This document shows, piece by piece, positions 9,144 through 17,816 of a stretch of 64,000 nt of DNA (positions are counted from its first letter, which is position 1; every line of letters begins with the position of its first letter). Position numbers and translations under genes: made by a program. The notes beneath the pieces are model-generated. The model was not told where the DNA came from, did not search any database, and saw nothing but the letters and a program-made list of their open reading frames with translations. Source of the DNA: Akkermansiaceae bacterium (GTDB taxonomy: Bacteria; Verrucomicrobiota; Verrucomicrobiia; Verrucomicrobiales; DEV007); NCBI GenBank assembly GCA_024233085.1, contig JACKQC010000002.1, forward strand, positions 558,001 to 622,000, given 5' to 3'.

Positions 9144-10513
9144 GCGCCGATCTCCGCCCCTACGGCGGAGGCGATTTCGTCGGCGAGTGCGTCGATCGGC
9201 AAATCGTCGCGGCCTTCCACCAGAACTCGGAGCAGGGATTCCGTTCCGGAATACCGGACCAGAACCCGGCCCTGGTTTCCGAGGGTTCGATTCGCGGCTT
9301 CGATGACCGCGGACACAGTCGGTACCGTTTCCAAGGGTGGCTTTGCCTTCACTCTTAGATTTCGCTGGGTCTGCGGAAATTTTTTCAAAACCCTCCTCAT
9401 CTCGCTCAAAGGCTTGCCGGTGCGCCTCGAAATTTCCAGCAATCGGACCGCCGCGACGATGCCGTCGCCGGTGGGATTCAGGTCGCGAAAAATCAGGTGA
9501 CCGCTTTGCTCACCGCCGAAGTTGTAGTCGTTCGCCAGCATTTCCCGCATCACATACCGGTCTCCGACACCGGCGCGGACCAGCCTTCCTCCGCGCTCGG
9601 CGAGACAAGCCTCCAGTCCGGCATTGCTCATCAGCGTGCCGACGACCGTGGCCTGGTTGAGTTCGCCGCGATTCAGGAGATCGAGTCCGGCAATCGCCAG
9701 AAGTTCGTCTCCGTCGAGGGATGAGCCAGTTTCGTCACAAAGCATTACCCGATCCGCGTCGCCATCGTGGGAGATGCCGGCATCGGCGCCCGTTTCCCGC
9801 ACCAAGGACTCGATCGCCTCCGGATGAGTGCAACCGCATTCGCGATTGATGTTCATGCCGTTCGGACGGTCGTGGAATACCGAAACCTTCGCGCCGAGAT
9901 GGGTCAGGATCGCCGTGCTGGTGACGGACGCGGCACCGTTCGCGGCATCGAGCGCGAATCGCGAGCCGGTGAAGAGATCCCGATGATCCTGAAAAAGCCC
10001 GCAAACGAAGTTTACATATCGATCCGCCGCGTCTTTGATCGGCGCCGTTCGTCCGATCTCGGCCGCCTTGGGGTCGATTTCACCTTTGAATGCCGCTTCG
10101 ATGGCCGCCTCGGTTTTGTCGTCGAGCTTGATTCCGCGCGAGTCGAAAAACTTGATGCCATTATCGTCGAAGGGATTGTGCGACGCCGAAATGACGACTC
10201 CGAAGGCCGCGCCTGTTTCCCGCGTCAGCCAAGCCACTGCGGGCGTCGGAACGACCCCCGCCAAACGGACATCGATTCCCCGCGCGTTCAGGCCGGCGGC
10301 GATCGCCGCCTCCAGCATGTCACCCGACAGGCGGGTGTCCTTGCCGATCACGACCGTTGGCCATTCGTGGGTGGCTTCGCGGCGAAAGCCGGGCAATAAG
10401 ACGTCGGCCGCCGCCATGCCCAACCGCATCACACTTTCGGGATCGAGGGGTTTCAAACCGGCTTTGCCGCGGATGCCGTCAGTGCCGAAAAGAGTGCGCG
10501 GGGAAGAGGACAT
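9140..10513 (-). CDS. glmM: Phosphoglucosamine mutase
   Basis: Converts glucosamine-6-phosphate to glucosamine-1-phosphate for UDP-GlcNAc, hence peptidoglycan and LPS. The 457-residue protein starts MSSSPRTLFGTDGIRGKAG and has the phosphoserine loop VVISASHNPFDDNG, the metal loop DGDADR and the sugar-specificity GGEQSGH. The ATG at 10513 is preferred; a TTG further upstream lies inside the palindromic repeat. It follows cdaA and the CdaR-like gene, the same cdaA-cdaR-glmM order known in Firmicutes, where c-di-AMP synthesis and GlmM are linked. Confidence 0.95.
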   Translation of the reverse strand: MSSSPRTLFGTDGIRGKAGLKPLDPESVMRLGMAAADVLLPGFRREATHEWPTVVIGKDTRLSGDMLEAAIAAGLNARGIDVRLAGVVPTPAVAWLTRETGAAFGVVISASHNPFDDNGIKFFDSRGIKLDDKTEAAIEAAFKGEIDPKAAEIGRTAPIKDAADRYVNFVCGLFQDHRDLFTGSRFALDAANGAASVTSTAILTHLGAKVSVFHDRPNGMNINRECGCTHPEAIESLVRETGADAGISHDGDADRVMLCDETGSSLDGDELLAIAGLDLLNRGELNQATVVGTLMSNAGLEACLAERGGRLVRAGVGDRYVMREMLANDYNFGGEQSGHLIFRDLNPTGDGIVAAVRLLEISRRTGKPLSEMRRVLKKFPQTQRNLRVKAKPPLETVPTVSAVIEAANRTLGNQGRVLVRYSGTESLLRVLVEGRDDLPIDALADEIASAVGAEIGA

Positions 10514-10559
10514 GAAAAGAGGAAGAAGTGGGGCGGGAAAAGGACGTGTCCGTTTCGGA

Positions 10560-10599
10560 TTCAACAGGGTTAGGTCGGGGACCCAACAGGGTTGGGTCG
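10560..10599. repeat. Dispersed palindromic repeat, copy 2
   Basis: Two directly oriented cores, CAACAGGGTTAGG and CCCAACAGGGTTGGG, with six bases between them. This copy lies inside the cdaA operon, between the truncated CdaR-like gene and glmM, so it will be transcribed and could form two hairpins in the mRNA. Confidence 0.85.
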
Positions 10600-10628
10600 A
10601 TCCGATCGGCGATTGAGGGGCTCCGCTT

Positions 10629-10874
10629 TCAGATTGCGAGGCGGCGGGTGGCGGTTCGCCCGGGAACGACGGAGACGCCCTCTAGCAAACCCGGAACCGG
10701 AGGTTCGGGAATTGTCTCCGGCGCCGGAAGTGGTTCGACCGTTCCCGGCACGGGCGGACCGCTGTCTTTTTGCGGCCGCAGATTCGAATCGATCAAATAC
10801 CAGATCGCGAAGGCCAGGAATAGCGAGGCAATCTTCGATCGCCAGTTATGCAGCAGTAGCGTTTTCAGATTCAT
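10629..10874 (-). CDS. Short CdaR/YbbR-like membrane protein
   Basis: An 81-residue protein. Residues 8-30 (HNWRSKIASLFLAFAIWYLI) match the start of CdaR/YbbR regulators, which open with an N-terminal membrane helix of the form NW-K-SL-A-LW. The YbbR repeats that normally follow are absent and replaced by a 50-residue Pro-rich tail. It overlaps cdaA by 29 bases and precedes glmM, exactly where cdaR stands in cdaA-cdaR-glmM operons. It may still hold CdaA at the membrane. Family assignment rests on one motif and context. Confidence 0.65.
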   Translation of the reverse strand: MNLKTLLLHNWRSKIASLFLAFAIWYLIDSNLRPQKDSGPPVPGTVEPLPAPETIPEPPVPGLLEGVSVVPGRTATRRLAI

Positions 10875-11667
10875 CGGTTTCGGATTCTTCTTCTTCGCCC
10901 TGGTCGTGGAGCAATTCGTTGAGGCGTTCGCTCAGTTCTTCCCGGTCCAGATTGCGTTCGAGGGCACCCTCGACCGAAAGCGACACGGCGCCGGTCTCCT
11001 CGGAAACGACGATCGCGATGGCGTCGGATTCCTCCGTGATTCCCATCGCCGCGCGATGGCGAAGGCCCACCCCTCGATCGGAGATTTCCCGCTGGTTCAG
11101 CGGGAAGACGCACCCCGCGCCGATGATACGCTCGTCGCCGATACGAAGGACGGCGCCGCCGTCGTGGAGGGGTGTGCCCGGGTGGAAGATCGTCTGGAGA
11201 AGCTCGGAACTAAGTCGGCTGTCGAGGGGGACGCCCGTTTCGAGATAGGGCTTCAGATCGATGCCGCGCTGGATGGCGATCAGGGCGCCGATTCGCTTTT
11301 TCGACAGCGACTCGACCATGCTGCTGAGTTTTTCGGTAAATTCGCGCTGAACTTCCGGACTGAAGGAGGAAAACCACCGATGACTGCCCAGTTCGGCGAG
11401 GGCTCGGCGCAGCTCGGGCTGGAAGATCACCACCAAGGCCACCGCGAGGAAGACGGAGAAGCTCTTCAGCAGCCACCCGATCACGTCGAGGCTCAACAGC
11501 TCGGACATCAAAGTGAGCCCAATCCAGATTCCGACGAGTCCGGTGAAAATCCGCGCTCCTCGGGTCGCCCGAAAATAGCGATAACTCTGGTAAATGATCG
11601 CCCAGAGCAGCAGAATTTCGAGGCTATCGCGCCAATGATCGGCGACGAATTGGAGGAAGCGGTCCAT
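10846..11667 (-). CDS. cdaA: Diadenylate cyclase CdaA
   Basis: Makes cyclic di-AMP from two ATP at the inner membrane. The 273-residue protein has three N-terminal membrane helices (about residues 15-90) and a DisA_N cyclase domain with the RHR motif (GLRHRAAMGITE) and IVVSEETGAVSL. The usual DGA loop reads LHDGGAVLRIG, with an extra glycine compared with the LHDGAV of well-studied CdaA proteins. The C-terminus is an acidic tail. The gene starts 89 bases after the end of recA, with a strong terminator-like hairpin between them. Confidence 0.92.
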   Translation of the reverse strand: MDRFLQFVADHWRDSLEILLLWAIIYQSYRYFRATRGARIFTGLVGIWIGLTLMSELLSLDVIGWLLKSFSVFLAVALVVIFQPELRRALAELGSHRWFSSFSPEVQREFTEKLSSMVESLSKKRIGALIAIQRGIDLKPYLETGVPLDSRLSSELLQTIFHPGTPLHDGGAVLRIGDERIIGAGCVFPLNQREISDRGVGLRHRAAMGITEESDAIAIVVSEETGAVSLSVEGALERNLDREELSERLNELLHDQGEEEESETDESENATAA

Positions 11668-11668
11668 G

Positions 11669-11705
11669 AAAATACGCCGCGCCGGTCATCTCAACCGGCG
11701 CGGCG
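11669..11705 (-). terminator. Probable intrinsic terminator after recA
   Basis: A perfect 12-bp stem (CGCCGCGCCGGT against ACCGGCGCGGCG) with a seven-base loop, followed on the minus strand by TATTTTC. It lies just after recA and immediately before the cdaA start codon, so it may also act as attenuator for cdaA. Confidence 0.7.
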
Positions 11706-11755
11706 TAATCTACCATAAGTCGTGCCGCCGACAGGCGGATTTCCCGGCTTCCGCC

Positions 11756-12943
11756 CTATTTCTTGGCGGGTTCGTCCATTTTTTCGCGGACGAGCGCCTC
11801 GATTTCGGCGTAGAGCGATTCATCGGCTTTCAGGGCGTCCTTGGCGGCGTCGCGGCCCTGGGCAAGTTGGGAACCCTTGTAGGAAATCCACGAGCCGCGC
11901 TTCTGGAGAATGTCGTGCTCGAGAGCGAGGTCGAGGAGGGAGCCGACAGCCGAGATTCCCTCGTTATACATGATGTCGAACTCGGCCTCCGTGTAGGGGG
12001 GAGCCACCTTGTTCTTGACGAGCTTTACCTTGGTCCGGTTCCCGATGACCTCGCCGTTGGAGGATTTGATGCTGCCGATTCGGCGAATATCGCAGCGGAC
12101 GGAGCTGTAAAACTTCAAGGCCCGCCCGCCCGGAGTCGTTTCGGGATTTCCGAACATGACGCCGACCTTTTCCCGAATCTGATTCGTGAAGATACAGACG
12201 GTGCGCGCCTTGGAAATCATGGCGGTCAGCTTCCGCAGAGCGGCGCTCATGAGACGCGCCTGGGCACCGACGGTGGCGTCCCCGATCTCGCCATCGAGTT
12301 CCTGGCGGGTCACCAGAGCGGCGACCGAGTCGAGAACGATCACATCGAGGGCGTTCGAGCGGACCAGCGTTTCGACGATGCGCAGGGCCTCCTCGCCCGA
12401 ACTCGGCTGGGAAACCAGCAGTTCCTCGAGATTCACCCCGAGGCGCTTGGCGTACTGCGGGTCGAGGGCGTGCTCGACATCGACAAAAGCGGCGAGTCCG
12501 CCGGCTTTCTGAGCCTGGGCGACAACGGTGAGGGTCAGCGTGGTCTTTCCGGACGATTCCGGACCGTAGATCTCGACAATTCGGCCACGGGGAAAACCGC
12601 CGACCCCGAGAGCACGGTCGATCAGGAGATTTCCCGTCGGGATGGTGTCGACGTCGATGCGATGCTCGCTGCCGAGCCGCATGATGGCGGCTTCGCCGTA
12701 ATCCTTCTGAATCTGGGAAATCGCGAGATCGAGATTCTTGGCGCGCGCTTCGGCGAGCCGGTTCTTTTCCGCGTTGTTCGCGGTGCTGGTTTTGTCGGAC
12801 GATTTCGAGGATGAGGAGGCCATTTTCGAGGATCGTGATTTGGTTCGCGACGCCGGTGCCGACTCGGAGGCGGCGGGGACTTCGTCGATGTTGTGGTCCG
12901 CTTCTTCAGTAGCGGCTTCCGGAGGAGATAGCAGTTCAACCAT
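11756..12943 (-). CDS. recA: Recombinase A
   Basis: DNA strand-exchange ATPase and SOS co-protease. 395 residues with Walker A GPESSGKTTL, Walker B VIVLDSVAAL, and the L2 region NQIREKVGVMFGNPETTPGG. Compared with the usual ~345 residues it has an extra 60-residue Ser/Lys/Glu-rich N-terminal extension before the conserved core begins near KNLDLAISQIQKDYG. An internal ATG at residue 41 would shorten this to about 20 residues, so the true start is not certain. No clear LexA box was found upstream by eye. Confidence 0.97.
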   Translation of the reverse strand: MVELLSPPEAATEEADHNIDEVPAASESAPASRTKSRSSKMASSSSKSSDKTSTANNAEKNRLAEARAKNLDLAISQIQKDYGEAAIMRLGSEHRIDVDTIPTGNLLIDRALGVGGFPRGRIVEIYGPESSGKTTLTLTVVAQAQKAGGLAAFVDVEHALDPQYAKRLGVNLEELLVSQPSSGEEALRIVETLVRSNALDVIVLDSVAALVTRQELDGEIGDATVGAQARLMSAALRKLTAMISKARTVCIFTNQIREKVGVMFGNPETTPGGRALKFYSSVRCDIRRIGSIKSSNGEVIGNRTKVKLVKNKVAPPYTEAEFDIMYNEGISAVGSLLDLALEHDILQKRGSWISYKGSQLAQGRDAAKDALKADESLYAEIEALVREKMDEPAKK

Positions 12944-13014
12944 GATTTGAAAAACGAATTTCGATCATGATGCGCCTGGGCTGTTCGGTTGTCCAGTGTA
13001 AATTTGTGCGGAGT

Positions 13015-14058
13015 TCAAATATTTTGCAGGCCGTCCAGAAATCCATTGATCACCGACAGGTAACTGAAGGCGATTTTCAAAACCATCCAGGCCCCGATCG
13101 CGAGGGCGAATCCGTAGACGAGTTTCGGCATCCATTCCGCGAATCGCTCCACGCTGATGGCCGATGCCTCGCGGTAATAACTTGCCCACTGGGCCGCCTC
13201 TTCGTCGAGCCGCCCCGTGATGTCGGCGTTGGCGAGCGATCGCGAAAAATCTCCGGGAAAGGCGTTTCCACTGTTTCGCAGAACCTCGGTCAACGATTCC
13301 CCCGCCGCCAACGAAACCGCGCCCGTTCGGGTGGCGGCGCCGATCGTGCCGCTGTGGGCCGCGCGGCCGGCGTTTTCCCAGGCGACACTCATTTTTCCCC
13401 CGGACAGCAACTGAATCCGGAAAACCTCCGAGAAGCGCGCCAGGCTGTCGTTCCGCCGCATCGGACCCCAGAATGGAACCCGCCGCAGGCAGGCGTCGAT
13501 GACTGCGGAGCCGGACGCGGCCTTGGAGAGCATTCGAATCAGGGCGATTCCGATCAACACGGCGGCGTAGGCGATCAGGACCCAGATCAGGCCCGATTTG
13601 AACGCGGCTTTTCCCGCGCCAGGTCCGGCACTCGGATTCACCGACGTCAGCAAGGCGGAAACGCCGATGCCGGCGACGAGGGCGAAATGTATCAGGACCA
13701 TCGGGTAGATCATTCCGCGGCGGATGCGCCGGCGCGACTCGTGGCGTTGCCGGAAATGGTCGGCAAGGATCCTGAATCCCGCCTCCAGTTGGCCGCCATT
13801 CTCGGCGGCCTCGATCACCCAGCACTCCATCTCGGAAAGGCCGAGTCCGATCGCGGAATCCGCCACGGTCCTGCCGCTCGCCAGGCCTTCGAGAATTCCC
13901 TCGCAAACCGCGCGGGTGCGGCGGTCAATTCCGGGCTGTCTCGCCAGCGATTCGCAAGCCTTGTCGATGCCGAAACCCGATCGGGTAAAGCGGGCCAGAT
14001 CCGCGTAGAGAAGACTCCGTTGTTCGTTCGACATCGACACGGAGCAATCAAGCACCAT
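13015..14058 (-). CDS. GspF/PilC-family inner-membrane protein
   Basis: A type II secretion/type IV pilus F-type platform protein. About 347 residues with the duplicated helical F domain: a first copy near LYADLARFTRSGFGIDKACESL, membrane segments in the middle, and a second copy near FSEVFRIQLLSGGKMSVAWENA. Three hydrophobic stretches match GspF topology. The start is ambiguous: ATG at 14058 is used; ATG 14034 or TTG 14121 are alternatives. No pilus or secretion genes flank it, so it is an isolated homologue of unknown machine. Confidence 0.8.
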   Translation of the reverse strand: MVLDCSVSMSNEQRSLLYADLARFTRSGFGIDKACESLARQPGIDRRTRAVCEGILEGLASGRTVADSAIGLGLSEMECWVIEAAENGGQLEAGFRILADHFRQRHESRRRIRRGMIYPMVLIHFALVAGIGVSALLTSVNPSAGPGAGKAAFKSGLIWVLIAYAAVLIGIALIRMLSKAASGSAVIDACLRRVPFWGPMRRNDSLARFSEVFRIQLLSGGKMSVAWENAGRAAHSGTIGAATRTGAVSLAAGESLTEVLRNSGNAFPGDFSRSLANADITGRLDEEAAQWASYYREASAISVERFAEWMPKLVYGFALAIGAWMVLKIAFSYLSVINGFLDGLQNI

Positions 14059-14163
14059 CTTCCGACTCTTGGAAAGGATGGGTCGAGTGCCGGAGACTTT
14101 TTTCGGCGATCTTTTCCGCAACGGGTTTAGGAGTCTTTTCCTCCACTGTTGACGAGATCACCG

Positions 14164-15198
14164 ATGACTCCCGACGAAAAACACATGCGACGCGCCCTGA
14201 CGCTGGCCGGGAAGGGACTGGGATTCACCAGTCCGAATCCGCCGGTCGGCGCGGTGATTGTGGACGAAAACGAAATGGTCCTCGGGGAGGGCTGGCATCG
14301 GGGGGCCGGCCAGGCTCATGCCGAGGTGCTGGCCATCGAGGACGCTCGAAGGCGATTTGGCGAGGAGATCAACTTTGACCGATCCACGCTCTACGTCACG
14401 CTCGAGCCCTGCTCCACCCGCGGACGCACCGGCGCCTGCACCGACGCGATTCTGGAAGGGCGTTTTCGCCGCGTGGTCATCGGAACGGCGGACCCGAACC
14501 CAAAGCATTCCGGAGCGGCGATTTCGATACTCCGAAATCGGGGCGTCGAGGTCGAATGCGGATGCCTGGAATCCAAAGCCACCGATCTGATTCGCTTTTT
14601 CGCCAAGCATGTGACAACAGGCCGTCCCTATCTGATCGCCAAATCCGCGATCACCCTCGATGGGCGAACGACGCTTCGAAATGGCGACGGGCCCTGGATC
14701 AGTTCCAAGGAGTCGCGCCGGGATGTGCAACGCTGGCGGCGCCGCATCGACGCGATTCTGATCGGAGGCGAGACCTTGCGCCGGGACAATCCTCGCCTCA
14801 CGCTTCGAGGGGCCTTCGCAAAAGGCCGCCCGCAGCCATGGAGAATCGTCCTCAGCCAATCGGGCGATTTGCCGGAAGAAGCGTATCCGTTCACGGACAG
14901 CCATCGTGATCGAACCCGGGTCTTCGTCGGCGAATCGCTGGAAGCCGTGCTTGATCGGCTCGGCGCCGAAGGCGTGACCTCGGCCATGCTGGAATCCGGC
15001 GGACGACTCTTTGGCGCGGCCCTTTCGGCGGGACTGATCGATGAAATCATTCTCTACGTCGCTCCTTTTCTCGGTGGTGGGTCCACTGGTCTCGGAAGCC
15101 CCGGGGGATTTCTCGCCGATTTGGAAAGTCCGACCTTCAAACGCTTTGGAAACGATATTCGGGTGATCGGCCGCCCCCGGTTGCGCCCCCTTTCCTGA
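14164..15198 (+). CDS. ribD: Bifunctional riboflavin deaminase/reductase
   Basis: Carries out deamination and reduction of the GTP-derived pyrimidine in riboflavin synthesis. About 344 residues: an N-terminal cytidine-deaminase-like domain with HAEVLAIEDA (zinc ligand and catalytic Glu) and TLEPCSTRGRTGAC (two Cys ligands), and a C-terminal dihydrofolate-reductase-like domain with KSAITLDGRTTL and IGGETLRRDNPRLT. The ATG at 14164 is used; a TTG 15 bases upstream is possible. Other rib genes are not nearby. Confidence 0.95.
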   Translation: MTPDEKHMRRALTLAGKGLGFTSPNPPVGAVIVDENEMVLGEGWHRGAGQAHAEVLAIEDARRRFGEEINFDRSTLYVTLEPCSTRGRTGACTDAILEGRFRRVVIGTADPNPKHSGAAISILRNRGVEVECGCLESKATDLIRFFAKHVTTGRPYLIAKSAITLDGRTTLRNGDGPWISSKESRRDVQRWRRRIDAILIGGETLRRDNPRLTLRGAFAKGRPQPWRIVLSQSGDLPEEAYPFTDSHRDRTRVFVGESLEAVLDRLGAEGVTSAMLESGGRLFGAALSAGLIDEIILYVAPFLGGGSTGLGSPGGFLADLESPTFKRFGNDIRVIGRPRLRPLS

Positions 15199-15201
15199 TT
15201 C

Positions 15202-15741
15202 ATGCTCATGCCGATTCGCCCCGCGATATTTTTCGATCGAGACGGAGTGGTGAACCTGTCACCCGGGCCGGGGTATGTTTTATCGATCGAGGCATTTTCG
15301 CTCGATCCCGCCATCGGCGATCTGCTGGCGCTGGCGAAAAGCCGGGGTTACCTCGCGATTGTCGTCACCAGCCAAAAGGGTGTCGGCAAGGGCCTGATGA
15401 CCCTCCACGATCTCGACGCGATTCATGCGTCGATGCAAGCGGCGCTGCGGGAACGAACCGGTTTTGAGTTCGACGCGATCTATTCCCACACCGGCCTCGC
15501 CGATTGTCCTTTCCCGCCAAAACCCGATCCCGGAATGATCCGCGCCGCCGCCGAGCGATTCGGAATCGATCTTCATTCGTCTTGGCTGATCGGCGACGCC
15601 GACCGGGACATCGAGATGGGAATCGCCGCCGGACTGAAGGGCACCGTCCGGGTACGATCGGAAAAGGCCGAAACGGCGACGGCCTCGCACACCGTCGACA
15701 CGGTCGCGGAGGCGGTCGATTTTTTTCGCACCGTCCTCTGA
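15202..15741 (+). CDS. HAD-family (HisB/GmhB-like) phosphatase
   Basis: A 179-residue HAD-superfamily IIIA hydrolase: motif I FFDRDGVVN, motif II VVTSQKG, and motif III/IV KPDPGM and IGDADRDIEMG. It resembles D-glycero-manno-heptose bisphosphate phosphatase, which fits the two heptosyltransferase-like genes in the window, but the Cys-rich zinc loop of GmhB is reduced to a single Cys (ADCPFPPKPDP), so substrate is open. It starts three bases after ribD, suggesting co-transcription, and its stop codon abuts that of mnmG on the other strand. Confidence 0.8.
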   Translation: MLMPIRPAIFFDRDGVVNLSPGPGYVLSIEAFSLDPAIGDLLALAKSRGYLAIVVTSQKGVGKGLMTLHDLDAIHASMQAALRERTGFEFDAIYSHTGLADCPFPPKPDPGMIRAAAERFGIDLHSSWLIGDADRDIEMGIAAGLKGTVRVRSEKAETATASHTVDTVAEAVDFFRTVL

Positions 15742-17658
15742 TCAATCGCCCGAAACCGTCGCTTCCGTTTCGGTATCTGTCGCCGGGGAAGAGTCCGTTC
15801 GGCCGCGTTCGATCCACACGGCGAGAAGCGCCAGGTCGGACGGGGTAATGCCGCTGATTCGACCGGCCTGACCCAGGGTTTGGGGGCGGATGGTCGCGAG
15901 CTTTTGTTGGGCTTCGCGTTTCAATCCACGGACGGTCTCGTAGTCGATCCATGGAGGGATCGTTTTGTGTTCCATCCGTTCGGTTCGCGCGACCATTTCG
16001 TGCTGACGTTTGATGTAGCCGGCGTACTTCACGTCGATCTCGACGAGGTCCCAGATTTCATCGGAGAAGGAAGCGCGTGCCTCCGAGCTGAGATTCCGCC
16101 AGGTCGCCTCGGGGCGTCGCAGCCATTTCTCGAGCGTGATTCCCTGGCGAAGGGTTTTTTCAACGTGCCGGCGCGCCCGGGCAATTTCGCTTTGTTTTCT
16201 CATGACGCGCTCGGCGCGGACTGAGTCACGTTTGACGAGTCCTGAATCCATGGCGCGTGGTGTCAGACGCAGGTCAGCATTGTCCTGTCGGAGCAGGAGT
16301 CGAAATTCGGCTCGGCTGGTGAACATGCGATAGGGCTCGGTGGTGCCCTTCGTCACGAGATCGTCGATCATGACGCCGAGATAGGCCTCGTCCCGCCCGA
16401 GCATAAACTCAGGTTGGCCCGCGATCTTCAATGCGGCATTGGCACCGGCAATCAGCCCCTGCCCGGCCGCTTCTTCATACCCGGAAGTGCCATTGATTTG
16501 CCCGGCGAAATAGAGACCCGACAGAACCTTCGTTTCCAGGGTCGGAAAGAGCTGGGTCGGTTCGCAATAGTCGTATTCGACCGCGTAACCCGGACGGATG
16601 ATTTCCGCGTTTTCCAATCCGCGGATGGAGCGGATGAAATCGAATTGGACGTCGAAGGGGAGGCTGGTGGAGACCCCGTTGACGTAATGCTCCCGAGTGT
16701 GCCGACCCTCCGGCTCCAGGAAAATCTGGTGGCGATCCTTGTCGGCGAAGCGCACGACCTTGTCCTCGATCGAAGGACAATAGCGGGGACCGATCCCCTC
16801 GATGCGGCCGGCATACATGGGCGACTTGTCGAGATTCGCTTGGATGATGTCGTGGGTCTTTTCGTTCGTGTAAGTGATCCAACAGGGCATTTGTTCCACG
16901 TGGAACGACGGATCACTCCAGCGGTTCAGCGTGTGAACCGACTCGACCCCGTCATCCAGGAGATCGGAGACGAACGAGAATCGAGGCGCCGGATCATCGC
17001 CGTTTTGCGCCTCGCACTTTTCAAAATCGATCGACCGCCCATTGAGTCGGCAGGGCGTTCCTGTCTTAAAACGATTCACGGCAAACCCCAAATCCCGCAG
17101 GTGATCGCTCAGGGTCGAAATACCGTCACCCATGCGTCCCCCTTTTTGATTTTGCATTCCGACATGCAGCAAACCCCGCATAAAGGTGCCTGTCGTCACC
17201 ACCACCGCATCGGAATGAAATCGAATCCCAAGGGCGGTCTCCACGCCGCGAACCGCGTCACCATCCACGACCAGCCGCGCAATGTTTCCCTGATGAAGAT
17301 CGATGTTCGGCTCCGATTCAACGAGCGCTTTCAGTCGAAACTGATACGCCTTCTTGTCGCATTGCGCGCGAGGCGCCCGCACGCTCGGCCCCTTCTTCGC
17401 ATTGAGCATCCGGAACTGAATTCCTGTCGCGTCGGTGTTGATCCCCATCACGCCGCCGAGGGCATCGATCTCGCGAACCATGTGGCCTTTGGCCAAACCG
17501 CCAATCGCGGGGTTACACGACATCTGCCCAATGGTGTCGAGGTTTTGTGTGATCAAGCCGACCGAGGCACCCAGCCGCGCCGCCGCGAAGGCCGCTTCAA
17601 TCCCGGCATGCCCGGCACCGATCACGATCACCTCATACCGTTTTGGAAACTCATACAT
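15742..17658 (-). CDS. mnmG: tRNA uridine-34 carboxymethylaminomethyl enzyme MnmG
   Basis: FAD protein that with MnmE modifies the wobble uridine of several tRNAs. About 638 residues with FAD motif VIGAGHAGIEAA, the signature QMSCNPAIGGLAKGH and the C-terminal helical domain. The ATG at 17658 (MYEFPKRYEV) is chosen because it sits just before the FAD motif; the longer open frame upstream runs through a parS-like site and a palindromic repeat. A second parS-like site lies inside the coding region. mnmG often neighbours parAB near the origin; those genes are not in this window. Confidence 0.96.
   Translation of the reverse strand: MYEFPKRYEVIVIGAGHAGIEAAFAAARLGASVGLITQNLDTIGQMSCNPAIGGLAKGHMVREIDALGGVMGINTDATGIQFRMLNAKKGPSVRAPRAQCDKKAYQFRLKALVESEPNIDLHQGNIARLVVDGDAVRGVETALGIRFHSDAVVVTTGTFMRGLLHVGMQNQKGGRMGDGISTLSDHLRDLGFAVNRFKTGTPCRLNGRSIDFEKCEAQNGDDPAPRFSFVSDLLDDGVESVHTLNRWSDPSFHVEQMPCWITYTNEKTHDIIQANLDKSPMYAGRIEGIGPRYCPSIEDKVVRFADKDRHQIFLEPEGRHTREHYVNGVSTSLPFDVQFDFIRSIRGLENAEIIRPGYAVEYDYCEPTQLFPTLETKVLSGLYFAGQINGTSGYEEAAGQGLIAGANAALKIAGQPEFMLGRDEAYLGVMIDDLVTKGTTEPYRMFTSRAEFRLLLRQDNADLRLTPRAMDSGLVKRDSVRAERVMRKQSEIARARRHVEKTLRQGITLEKWLRRPEATWRNLSSEARASFSDEIWDLVEIDVKYAGYIKRQHEMVARTERMEHKTIPPWIDYETVRGLKREAQQKLATIRPQTLGQAGRISGITPSDLALLAVWIERGRTDSSPATDTETEATVSGD
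16892..16907. promoter_or_regulatory. parS-like site inside mnmG
   Basis: Reads TGTTCCACGTGGAACG, 15 of 16 positions matching the palindrome TGTTCCACGTGGAACA and close to the widely conserved parS sequence TGTTTCACGTGAAACA bound by ParB. It codes for the FHVEQ stretch of MnmG. A second near-match lies about 785 bases away, just upstream of the gene. Confidence 0.6.
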
Positions 17659-17676
17659 ACCTGCAGGGGGCGGCAT

Positions 17677-17692
17677 TGTTCCCCGTGGAACA
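17677..17692. promoter_or_regulatory. parS-like site upstream of mnmG
   Basis: Reads TGTTCCCCGTGGAACA, one mismatch from the perfect palindrome TGTTCCACGTGGAACA. It lies 19 bases before the mnmG start codon. Two such sites so close together are unlikely by chance in GC-rich DNA. Confidence 0.55.
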
Positions 17693-17765
17693 ATCGATCG
17701 CCGAAGGCCAATCCGATCCTCGGCTCCGGGCCGCCAAAGATTCCCTTCAACCCCCATCCGCGCAA

Positions 17766-17803
17766 GACCCAACAGGGTTGACTCGCCCACTCAACCCTAT
17801 TGA
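17766..17803. repeat. Dispersed palindromic repeat, copy 3
   Basis: Contains GACCCAACAGGGTTGACTC and then an inverted, degenerate second core CTCAACCCTATTG. It lies between mnmG and the small membrane protein gene on the other strand. Confidence 0.85.
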
Positions 17804-17816
17804 AAATGCATCCCAC

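Noticed and set aside
12944..13014. SOS/LexA box before recA
   Set aside because: Short partial matches such as GAACA are present but no convincing palindrome.
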